19,255 nucleotides of DNA from Pigoraptor vietnamica (Eukaryota > Opisthokonta > Filasterea), in assembly GCA_943704525.1 (NCBI GenBank), contig CALSCQ010002186.1, forward strand, positions 1-19,255, in the 5' to 3' direction. Position 1 is the stretch's first letter. Each line of letters begins with the position of its first letter. The notes beneath the pieces were generated by a model. The model was given only the letters and a program-made list of their open reading frames with translations. It had not been told where the DNA came from and made no database searches. This document shows positions 8,248 through 18,400 of this stretch, one piece after another. The position numbers were made by a program, and so were the translations under genes.

Positions 8248-11200
8248 TCAGTCAGTTGCACGCAACCGCAGCCGCCGCACCAGCTCCTCCAGTGCACCCG
8301 GCGTAAGGGGCTTGGCAAGGACGCCGTCCATCCCTGCGCCGCGGCAGTCGTCTTCCGCCTCCCCCTCCGTGCTCGCAGTGAGCGCAAACACCGGCACGCG
8401 CGGCCACCCGCGCTCCACTTCCTCCCACCGGAGCGTCCGCGTGGCCTCGACGCCGCTCATGGTCGGCATGTAGAGGTCCATGAGTACGAGGGAGAAGCGG
8501 CCACGGGCGGAGGCAGTGTATGCGAGGAGTGCCTCGGTGCCACTCGACGCGCACACGGCCTCCAGTCCCAGGCGGTCCAGGAACCGCGACGCAACACGGC
8601 GGTTGACGGCGTTGTCGTCCACCACGAGCACCTCCGGTAGGCCGTTCACGCGCTCGTCGCTCGCGGCGCCCGCGGGCTCTACATTCGGCGCAGTGGCGGC
8701 AGCCTCGCCCGCCAGTACTTCGCGCAATCGCGCGCGGGTGAGGGGCTTGCGAACTTCGGCCTGGCCGGACACGCCCTCGCGCCCAATTGTCCACTTGAGC
8801 CGCGTCGCGCCCTCCACGACCACCGATAGGCCGGGCGCGTCGCCGTCGACGAGGAGAGTGCTGCGTGCGCGCCCCACATTGGCACTAGCGTCGAGCGGCG
8901 GCGAATCGGTGGAGAAGGCGGAGCCGACCAGTCGACAGCATGTCCGCACGTTGGCCGCCAGCGAGGCGTCCGCCGTGATGAAAGTCACGTGCTCCTCGTC
9001 CGCTCGCAAGGTGCGGTGGTCGCGTGCGTCTTCCGGCGGGGCGGAGGCGGCAGGGAGAGACACCCAGAAGACCGATCCCGCGGCCAGGCGCGACCGCACG
9101 CCCGCGGCGCCCGACATCAGGCGCACCAGTCGGGCCGAGATGGCGAGGCCTAGCCCAGTGCCCTGGTACTTCTTCGCGAGCGAGTTGTCGCACTGTCGGA
9201 ACCGCTCAAACAGCCGCGGGAGATCGCGCGTCGCAATGCCGATCCCCGTGTCGCGCACTTCGAACACGAGCGGCGGCCTCTCGGCGTCGCCTCTAATCTC
9301 GTCCACGGCGCAAAAAACGCCCGCGTCCCCCGCGGGACCGCCGCGTCCAACGGCGCAGCACTCGCCCTGCTCGCGCCCTTGCGTTCGCATCGACACGCAA
9401 ACGACGACCTCACCAGTCGCGGAGAATTTGACGGCATTCCCGACAAGGTTGCCCAGCACCTGCGTGAAGCGGCCCCTGTCCCCCTCGGCGAAGAGCATAC
9501 CATACTCAAACAGGCAAGGGCGCGCCCACGACGGCTGTGCGGGCTGGCAGCGCGCGCACAGGCAACAGACGTGGAACGAAACGGCCACACCCTTGGCCCG
9601 CGCGGTCTCTGAGAGTGTGAGGAGGCACGTGATGTAGGTATGAGGCACGATGATCCACAGCAGACACAACTGCATGCGCACAGCCTAGCACCCACAGACC
9701 TTAGACCAAACGCACCTGCGTGGATGGAAATGACGTCCTCGACGACGTCCATGGCGTCAAAGGGCTCGCGGGCGACGCTTATCTGGTCGGCTTCCATCCG
9801 TGAAAAGTCGAGTATGTCGCCGAGCACCAGCAACAGCGCCTCGCCGCAACGCCGTATCATCCCAAGCGATTCCCGCACGGGCGGCTGCGTCGCGGGCTCG
9901 TCCTCCAAAATCTGCGCCATGCCGAGAATGCTCGTCAATGGCGCGCGGATTTCGCGCGAAACGTTCGCGAGGAACGCCGTCTTGGTGCGCTCGCCCTGCC
10001 GCGCAATCTCCGCCTCCGCGTGGGCCTCGCGCCGCCGCTCCTCCTCCGCCTTGAGCAGCTGCGCTTCTTCACGCGCGGCCCTCCGTGCGCGACGCAGAGA
10101 GCGGCACAGCCACGTCGTCAGCGCCGCGGCAACTACAGCCCCCGCACACGAGCCAACGACAATGCCGGCAATCTGTCCGCCGGAAAGAGATGACGGCGCA
10201 GGGACGCCGTCGCCGGGGCTCACGAGCGACCCGTTGTAGAAGCGGATGCTGTCCGTCACCACCAGGCCGCTGGTGTTCGAGTACCACCCGAACTTCGCAG
10301 GCACGCCGCTCACGATGCTCCACATGCCAAACCTGCGCGCAGTCACATGAGACACCCTGGCAAAGGGCTTGGGCAGCGCAAGAACGGTCAACCACGCAAA
10401 AGACCACAGGGCGCGCTCACGCGCACACCCACTGCGCGTCGCGCTCCATGAAGCTGTTGAAATTGACGGCCCCGGACGCCCCCTCAAATTCGAGCCGCTC
10501 GATGGCGTCGACGAGCGCGCGCCCAAAGGTGACCGTGGCGTTGCGCACCTGCACAGGCGCAAGCGTCACCTGCCCGGGGCCCTGCAGCAGCTCCGGTCCC
10601 GCGCCGTTCAGCTGCGCAAACACGTCGCGGATGCCAAGGGCGACGGCGAGCACGCAGTCGAAGAAGCACGCCGTCGCAGCCAGCGTCGGCAGCAGCGCCG
10701 CATTGGACGTCGCATTGGCCGGCGCGGAGATGTTGAGCTCCCGCACGCGCTCGGCGACGTAGTAGCGGACATAGTCGGCGTACACGCGTCCGGACACGTC
10801 GAACTGTCCAAAGTAATACATCATGCCCGAGAAGAGGTCGCGGGCACAGGCGCGGTCGGCCGCGGGGACCGTGCGGAGGAACGTCTCCATCTGCTGCTTC
10901 GACTGCTCCGAGAGCCACACGTGCCGCGGGCCCACCATCCCCAGCCGCGACGCCGCACGCAGCGCCTCGAGCGACTCTGCGTTGTACGCGAAGAGGCAGA
11001 TGATGCGCACGTCCTCGCGCGAGAGGGTGGCGACCTGTGCGCTGAAATCCACGACGCCCGACGCGCCGGCAATGGCGCCCTCCGTGGGGACGACGGCGAT
11101 GCCCACGGCGGTGGCGGCCGCTTGCATGGCGTGCGAGAGCGACTGCCCGTACTCGTCGTTGGTCGCGAGGACGCCGATTTTGCGCCAACGCATTCGCACG

Positions 11201-12033
11201 CAGAGCTGGACGAGGGCGGGAATGGCCTGCACAGCGCCCGCGGACACGACCGCACAAAAGAAAAAAACGCACACGCAAAGATCAATAAAGGCGACGCACA
11301 CGCTTCACTCACACACGACGGAGCCAAGTGCGCTCCGCTGCCACATGCCTGGCTGTTGGGTGGGACCGTTCGAAAGAAGAAGGGGTACTCGTTCGTGTCG
11401 CTCAGAGTGCGCGACGTGGCTATCGTGCACTGCAGCACATTGTACTGCTCACAAGGTGGATTATGTTGTAAGCTTATGGTACGTGTAGGCGACGGACGTG
11501 TGTGTGAGCGTGAAGGCGCACGAGCGCGTATGCATGTGGTGCGCATGACGAGTTCGCGCTGAGCGTTTGAAAGCACACGTTGTGCACGTGGAACGGGTGA
11601 ATTTTCGACTGCGTGTGAGAGAGCGTGCGCCTCGCCCACGCCCTCACACCTTCTTGAAGAAAAGCTGACTCGCAATCACATTCGGCGATGAGTTCGGCCC
11701 AAACACCGCCACCACATTCTCGTCGCGCAGGGCGATCGCGGCCTCGACCGACGTCGACCGATCAAACTGGTCGTTGAGGGGACCCACCAGCCACAGTGTG
11801 CCATTGTTGGGCAGCAGCCCGCGGTCGTTGGCGTACGCGACACCCGCGCGGAGGGCGACGAGGTGCTCGTGCTCCGCAAACAGCGCCTGTCCGGCCAAGG
11901 AGAGTATCGAACCCACGCGGAATAGGGGACCGCCCGCACTCGCGCCCATCGCCGCGCTTGTGCAGGGACACGCGAGGGAGAGCGCCACAAGGACGATCGC
12001 GCGCACCCTCCATCGCGTACATACTGCGGCCAT
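8248..12033 (-). CDS. Hybrid sensor histidine kinase, ANF-type ectodomain, HisKA lacks His
   Basis: Five exons encode 1080 residues in the preferred model: 12033-11650, 11429-11349, 11226-10427, 10332-9716, 9608-8248. The start gives a good signal peptide (AIVLVALSLACPC). Domains: ANF-receptor/periplasmic-binding fold (about 33-440, with VGSILSLAGQALFAEHEHLV, FGPNSSPNVIASQ, TLSDTNEYPFFFRTVPP, RKIGVLATNDEYG, FEGASGAVNF); a membrane helix (about 473-497); a charged signalling coiled coil (500-540); HisKA at FLANVSREIRAPL, where Arg548 replaces the phospho-accepting His; HATPase with NLVGNAVKF, DTGIGI and GTGLGL; a degenerate receiver (about 835-925); and an intact receiver (DD 958-959, phospho-acceptor D1005, T1038, K1060). 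A Cys-rich segment (five Cys in 642-659) and a 40-residue insert (701-740) interrupt the ATPase region. It probably senses a small ligand at the cell surface. The missing His makes ordinary autophosphorylation impossible. The exon 2/3 junction is uncertain (GC-AG or GT-AG). Confidence 0.9.
9954..9956 (-). other. H-to-R substitution at the phospho-acceptor of the histidine kinase
   Basis: Codon 548 is CGC (Arg) within FLANVSREIRAPLTS. In hybrid histidine kinases this box normally reads FLAxxSHEIRTPL, and the His receives the ATP phosphate. CAC to CGC is a single transition. The surrounding box residues (F, L, A, S, E, I, R, P, L) are conserved, so the alignment is not in doubt. Confidence 0.95.
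11227..11348 (-). other. Intron 2 of the histidine kinase: likely GC-AG, GT-AG alternative
   Basis: Splicing from the donor CAG|GCATGT at 11348 to the acceptor ctgtgcag at 11227 gives TVPPNSQ followed by AIPALVQLC, which has the usual spacing of the ANF-receptor fold at this point. The nearest strong GT donor in phase is TGT|GTGAGT at 11312. It would keep 12 extra residues (ACGSGAHLAPSC) with two cysteines. Both are in frame and share the acceptor, which is preceded by a clear T-rich tract. Confidence 0.6.
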
Positions 12034-12426
12034 GGCAGCGAATGGACTTGCGATGAAAAGAACGCGCAGCAGTGTCACTTTGGCCGTGTGCCGCTCACTG
12101 ACCCGGTCACCCACTTTGACTCCCGCGAAGTGCGGACTCTCCCCACACCACACTCGCACTACGTCATCCAATCTCAGATGACGACATTACGCGTCACTGG
12201 CATGGCTGGACACACTCTGACCATTTGCCGTGGAAACAGCCCGCCGCACGCCCGCGCCCCGCCCACTCGGAGCCACGCTGCTCGGCACTCAACACAGGCC
12301 GCTTGCGGAGAGTGTGCTCTGTCTCATCCAGATAGTTGGCTGCAGTGCACTTCGTAGATTCAGGGACCGGCTCCCGATTGTCCTTTTTCTCGGCGAGTGA
12401 GCCTCAGTGTCCGGGTGACCTCTAGA
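12034..12426. promoter_or_regulatory. Divergent upstream region between genes 2 and 3
   Basis: The two start codons point away from each other across 393 bp, so this interval must hold both 5' UTRs and probably a shared or back-to-back promoter. A CCAAT box (12168-12172) sits within a perfect inverted repeat (separate entry). No TATA box was found on either strand. In the frame of gene 3 a TAG at 12355-12357 is followed by no ATG before 12427, which fixes that start. Confidence 0.6.
12162..12183. promoter_or_regulatory. Inverted repeat CGTCATC-N8-GATGACG around a CCAAT box
   Basis: Two perfect 7-bp arms (12162-12168 and 12177-12183) flank an 8-bp spacer, CAATCTCA. Each arm contains a CGTCA/TGACG core of the kind that bZIP/CREB-type factors bind in other eukaryotes. 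The first arm's last C with the spacer makes CCAAT. A further GCGTCAC follows near 12191. The site is about 130 bp upstream of the histidine kinase ATG and 245 bp upstream of the beta-helix gene. Regulatory use is inferred from position and symmetry only. Confidence 0.45.
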
Positions 12427-15400
12427 ATGTTCGTTGCTGGCGCTGGCGGAGGTCCCCGCCGTGCGCGCCTTTGCATCGCTTTGCTTGCAGTGGGCGCGCT
12501 CCTTTCTCTTGCGACCGCCGAAGACGCGACTGACGGCGCGGCGGGCACCGAGCAGCAGCGCCACAGAGAAGCGAGGGGAGAAAGGGATGCCGCGAATGCG
12601 CAGTTCGCACTCGTCGTGTCCACGCTCGACGAACTTGCTGCGGCCCTCGCAACGGCGCAGGCCAATGGCATGTACACGCTCGCACTCTCGTTAGGGGTGC
12701 ACCGCTGGCCCACTGAAGCCCCCTCGAGTCAATCTAATGGCAGCGCAGTCGCGAGTGCGTCGCTGGTGGTGCCCGTGGGCGTCCGCGTGGCGATTGCCGC
12801 CGAGGCCATCGACGAGCTGCGCGCGAACGTCGTCGTGGAGGGAAACGCCAGTGGCAGTGCGAGTGCAGACGATGCGCGACCTCTGTTTGTTGTGGCGGGA
12901 GAGCTCGACCTCGATGGCGTCTCCTTCTCGAGTGAAGACAGGCGCATCAGACGGACCGTTGTGCGCGTGCGCGAAGGGGGCTCTCTGAGCATGCGCCGCT
13001 GTTCAGTCACCGGCGCCATGGGTGCGGCGCACGCAATTCACGTCTCGGGGACCGCTGACATCGCAGACGCTGTGTTTGGGACCCCGACGAACGACACCGT
13101 GCCCGATAGCGCAATGGAGGGCGGCGGAGTGCTTGCCGACGGGCGCGCCAGTATCACCGCCGCCAACAGCCAATTCTTCGATATCAACACGGCCATCGCG
13201 GCGACTGGCATGTCCGCTGTGCGCGTGCGCTCTTGCTCGTTCCGTGCGTGCGTGGGTGCGTGTGTCGACGCGCGGGAGGATGCTTCCATCGACGTGCAAG
13301 ATAGCGCCGTCATCCTTGCGCCCGGCGGCAGAGCCCTCGTCGCTCTGGGTCGCGCGCGCGTGACGCTGGCTGGTGTGGCCGTCGGCGACGGCTGCGATTA
13401 CTCTGCACTCAACACGACGCAGTATCAGCCCGCGAGCGGCCGCCCAAACGACCACGCCCTTCTGGTGGGCGAGCACGCGTCGCTCACCGCAGCCCACACA
13501 ACTGTCACCGTCGGTGGCCGGCGCGCCCTCGCGCTGTCCGGCAGTGCCTCTGCGTCCCTCAGCAGCGTCGTCCTCCACGCGACCCTCGGTCTCGCGGTGT
13601 GGGAGCAGACGGGTGGCGCAGGCGTTTGGGCGGTCGACAGCCACTTTGAGGGCGTGCTGGTGCCCGTGATCGCCTCCCTCGACGCCAACGCAACCGTACT
13701 CATCACAAACTCGTCGTTTTCTGCGAGCGTCTCTCGGGTCCTCGCCGCGTCTGGCGCGGCCGCCGTGTCGCTCAAGGACGTGCGCGTGCACGTGACCCCG
13801 CGGTTGGTGCCTGGAGAAGACGCAGACCATGCCTTCTCGCTCTCCGAACGCGCGACTGGCACCTTCAGCGGCGTGGAAATGGTGTCCGAGCTGGTGCCTC
13901 GCCGACCCGACTACGCAAGGCACACGTTCTTTGTGAGTGGCCACGCGGCGCTGGACATTGCGAACAGTTTCCTCGCGAATTTCGCGGGCAACGTGCGCGC
14001 GTGTGACGACGCACGCGTGACGCTGCGACAAACGTCCGTCGCTGGATTCGCCCTTGATCCGTACGACGATTCAAAAGTTGTGGCATTTTGCTACTCTGAC
14101 TGGCAATTTGATTATTTGAAACCCCACGTCGCCCGCGGGGGTGCGTTTCTCGCGGAGGGCCGTGCGTCGCTGCGCGTGGACGGGTGCGATTTGGCGCGAC
14201 TTCCCTTCACTGCCATGGGCGGCATTCTCTTTGCGACCGACAACGCAACGGCTGTGATCGAGCGCACGACTGTCGATGTTGCTGGGGGACACGGCACGCG
14301 GGGGGGAGGCATCTTCCTCAACGGCAGTGCGAGCGCTGTTGTGAGGGAGTGCGCGTTCTCCAAGGTGTTCGAAATTTTATTGCTGGAGTACTACACGGAC
14401 TTTCCCGGTGCCGCGATGGGCGCGATCACAGCAATGGGGGCGAGTTCACTGACCGTGGAAAACGCGTCGTTTTCCCAGTGCAAAGGCGTCAATGGCGGCA
14501 TTGTCTTCGCGGCAGACAGCACGTCGGTCTCCCTTTCACGCGTGAGCGTTGACGACATCATCGCGATGGAGAGAGGAGGGGTCGTGTACGCGGGGGATAA
14601 TGCGAACGTCAACATGACATCACTGAATTGCACGAATGTCTTCGCGGGAACGGAGGGCGGGGCAGCGTACCTCACCGGCAATCCAACCGTCCGCGCCGAG
14701 AGTGTCGCCGTGAGCAGTGTCCGCACCCTCATGGGTGCGCTCGCCGTTGTCCGGGGCGGCAACTTCACGGCGGATGATTGCCACGCAGAGGCCTTTACGT
14801 CAGTGCCGTTTTCGATTGCGACCGGCAATGCAGTGTTCTGCGACCTGTCTTGGCCTGCGGACGCGAACCAAGTGGGCGCCCATTCGGATTATCTCAAGAC
14901 CGCATCCGGAGGCGCGGTCGTTCTTGCGGCGGGCAACGCCCACGCCGTGTTGCGCTCGCTGTCGGTGGCCAGTGGGACCGTCGGCGTTGGAGCTGCTAGC
15001 GTGGCAGTCGTCGAGTCGGCGGCAATGGTGCTTCTGAACGCGCATTTTGAGTCCGTCTACGCCAATGGGCAGGGCGGCGCACTGTATGCCGCTGACAGGG
15101 CGTCGCTAACAGTCCGTAATGTCACTTTGGCGAAGATATGGGCGACAGACGGCGGTGGGTGTGTGGTTGTCGACAACATGGCCACAGCGACACTGTCAGG
15201 CATGACTGCACGCAATGTGACCGTTGGCGGCGGCGGTGGGTGTGTGCGGACAAGTGGATCTGCGCGCGTCGACATCGAAAACGTGGATGCCGAGCACGTG
15301 AGCACCCGTTTCCATGGGGGCTTCCTCTACGCCGCGGGGGGGATTGTGACACTGCGCAATGCAACCATTACGTCGACCGGAGCCACGCACAACGGTGGTG

Positions 15401-18400
15401 GTTTGCACATGACGGGCAGTGCTCGCGTCGCTGTGACGAACGTTCAGCTAAGCCAAAGCACGGCGGGCGGTTCGGGCGGGTGCATCGCTGCGGAAGGTCT
15501 ATCCGTCGTCGCGATCAATGCGAGCAGTCTCAAGCAGTGCGCGGCCGACGAGGGCGGAGCCGTGTCTGCGTCGCAGGGTGCGAATGTCGAACTGCGGTCG
15601 CTGCGAATGGAGCGAAGTCGTGCGGCCACCGGAGGCACGCTGTACGCTGCGGGCAACGCGCGCCTGTCCGCACTCGAGTGCGTCGTCCACAATTCGTCTG
15701 CGACCGCAACGGGGGGCGTCGTGGCGTCGGCAGGGAGTGCCGTCATCGAGGTCTCGAACTCGAGTGCGTGGGATTCGACGGCCTCGTCCGGTGGCTTTGC
15801 GGCCGCTGCAGATGCGTCGCAAGTGCGCCTGGCTGGCGTGTCAGTCGTCGGGGCGTCGTCCATACGGAACGGTGGCGCCCTGTTCCTCGCGGGCTCGTCC
15901 ACGCTCGAAGGGTCACTGTGTGCCTTCTCGCATCTTCGAAGCGGCGACGGGGGCGGCTTCATGGCGCTGATTGGGTCGTCGCACGCGGCCATCAACACGA
16001 CGCACGTCGAGGACGTCTGGAGCGATGTTGGGACGGCCGGCATTTTCGTGCGAGCGCAGGCGACGCTGTCCCTCCGCGAGTTCCACGCCGTGCGCGTGCA
16101 TCGTGCGCTCAAGCCGGGGGAGGGCTGGATGTCGTGCGCCCCGGACGCCCTGCTGCTGTACGACCGCGTCACGTGCGAGGACTGCGCCGCACTGGTGCTT
16201 GATGACTCGGCGCAGAAGTTGACGCTGTCCTTTTTCCCGAACGCATCGCAACACAGTTTTTACGCGTTCGAGAGCCCTCGCTTTGAGGACTATCCTGATC
16301 TCGTTCTTGGCGGAGACACCCTGACGAGGTTTACCCCGGAGCCACTCCTCGCGTCCGACTACACGCTTGTTACTTCGCAGCCGCTCATCGGAATCCACTT
16401 GCGCTTCGAGCGCTCCGTGCTCCGCGTATCAGGGGTGTTTTGCAGCGACCTTGTTGATTTCGACGATATGCACGAACTCGTCATTGAGCACAACGGCACG
16501 GCGGCCCTTTCGGGTTATGCCGAGCGCTCGGTTATGGAGGTTCGTGGCTATGCGTACCTGCTCAACTTTCAATTTCATCAGTCCGGGCTCGTCGTCAGCG
16601 GCCAAGGCGTCGTCGAGTGCCACGAGTGCCTCTTCACTGGGTCGTCATCGTCGAGGCGATCTGCGGACACGGCCAGCCCTTTCGATTTCTCGCCCCTCGT
16701 TCTCAGTGGCCTTGCGATGGTCATGTTGTCCAGTGTTACGGTAAACGCGCGATCCACGGCCGGTGATGGCGGAATTGCGCGCCTGTCGGAGGGCGCGGTG
16801 CTGTTTGTCAACGGCGGCACCGTTGGCGCCCTCACGACGTCTGGGAGCGGCGGCTTTGTGAGCGTGCCTGCGGGCTCGGACGCTGCGGTGGGATCCCCCA
16901 GCGTCTATCTACGGAATGTCGCCATTGACGGAGTGTCGTGCGGTGGCGACGGGGGCTTTGCTGCGCTGGGCGGCTCTGCGCGGATGCTCGTGGAGGGATG
17001 CGCTGTTGGCGGCACGGTCGCGGCGGGCGGCGGGGGCTTTGCATACCTCACGAACACGGCGACACTCACGGTGAGTGGCAGCGACGTGCGCGGGTGCGCG
17101 GCGTCCGGCGAACCCGGCGGTGGATTTGCGGCGCTGTCGGGTGCGCCGAGTCTTTTCGTGTCCAACACGACTATCAATGGCACCGAGGCGGCGTGGTTCG
17201 GGGGTGCCGTGAGCCTGGCGGCCGCTCGCGACTATGCATCGCTGCCACGCGCCGAGTTCTCCGGAGTGCACGTGCTGTCCGCGCACTCGCTGTTCAGCGG
17301 CGGAGTTTTCCACTCGCGCGGCGGCATTCTGGCGGTGAGCGACAGCAACTTCACGGACACGTCCTGCGTGGCGTCGGGCGGCTTTTTGCAGACGTTTGGC
17401 GACCGCTCGTCAGCGGTCTCCGTTCGGCGATGCTCGTTTGCGCATGCCTCCGCGGGGCAGCGCGGCGGTTTGATCGATGTGAGCGATGGATCGAGCGTGG
17501 ATGTGCAGCAATCTTCGGGATACTCCCTCGGCGCAGACTTCGACGGCGGCATTGTCGCCGTGTCCGACGGTCACGTGACCGTGCGCGGGTGCGACTTCAG
17601 CGACGCGAGCGCACGGAAGGGAAACGGCGGCGCCTTTGCCGCATTTTCGGGTCTTCTGTCCGTGTCCGACAGCGCCTTCAGCCGGGTTTTTGCAAAGCTC
17701 GGGGGCGGATTCGCCACGTTTGAGCGACAGGCGCACGCCGCGCTGTCCAACGTGAGCATCGACGACGCCGTTGCAGCCGTGCTCGGGGGCGGTGCGTTCT
17801 CGCTCACAGGTTTTGCCTCGGTGGACGCTTCGAACGTCACTGTGCGCATGGCACGTGCGGCGGGCAGTGGGGGCGCCTTCCTCGTGGATGGTCTGGCTGC
17901 GCTGACTCTGTCCGACTCTCGCGTGAACTTGACGTCGTCCGAATTCGGCGCCGGTGGCGCGCTCTGCGCCGTTGGCCAGGGGCTGGCAGACCTTCGCAAC
18001 GTGTCGATTGCAGACACTGCAGCGCGCGGAAGTGGCGGAGCGATTGCGTGTCTGGGCGAGGCGAAGCTGCGCGTGAATGGCGTCCGCGTGCACGGTTCGT
18101 CGTCGGATGGCAACGGCGGCGCACTCGCAATCGCCGATCGCGCCGTTGCCAGCGCAGTTGGCTTGCACGTCGACGGTTCCCGTGTGTCCGCAGGAATGGG
18201 CGGGGCGGTGGACATAGAAGATGACGCGCGGCTCGGCGGGTCGCTGTGGGACATTCGCAACGTGTCATCCGTGCAAGGTGGCGCCCTCTCTGTCGCCGGC
18301 AACGCGAATGTGTCGCTCAGCGGAGTGGCTGTTGCTGACGCAGTGGCTGACTCGCACGGCGGGTGCGTTTTCGCGCAGTCGCCGCAGCTTGCCATTCACA

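Noticed and set aside
8480-9637. Long plus-strand open frame of 385 codons
   Set aside because: It is an antisense shadow of the histidine kinase exon. It is rich in Arg, Ser, Pro and Thr and has no motif.
10369-11562. Plus-strand open frame of about 400 codons, rich in Arg, His and Glu
   Set aside because: It lies opposite the ANF-domain exon of gene 2 and has shadow-like composition. The sense strand has clear family motifs.
13003-14031. Minus-strand open frame of 342 codons
   Set aside because: It is antisense to the beta-helix coding frame, which has a signal peptide, regular repeats and a membrane helix.
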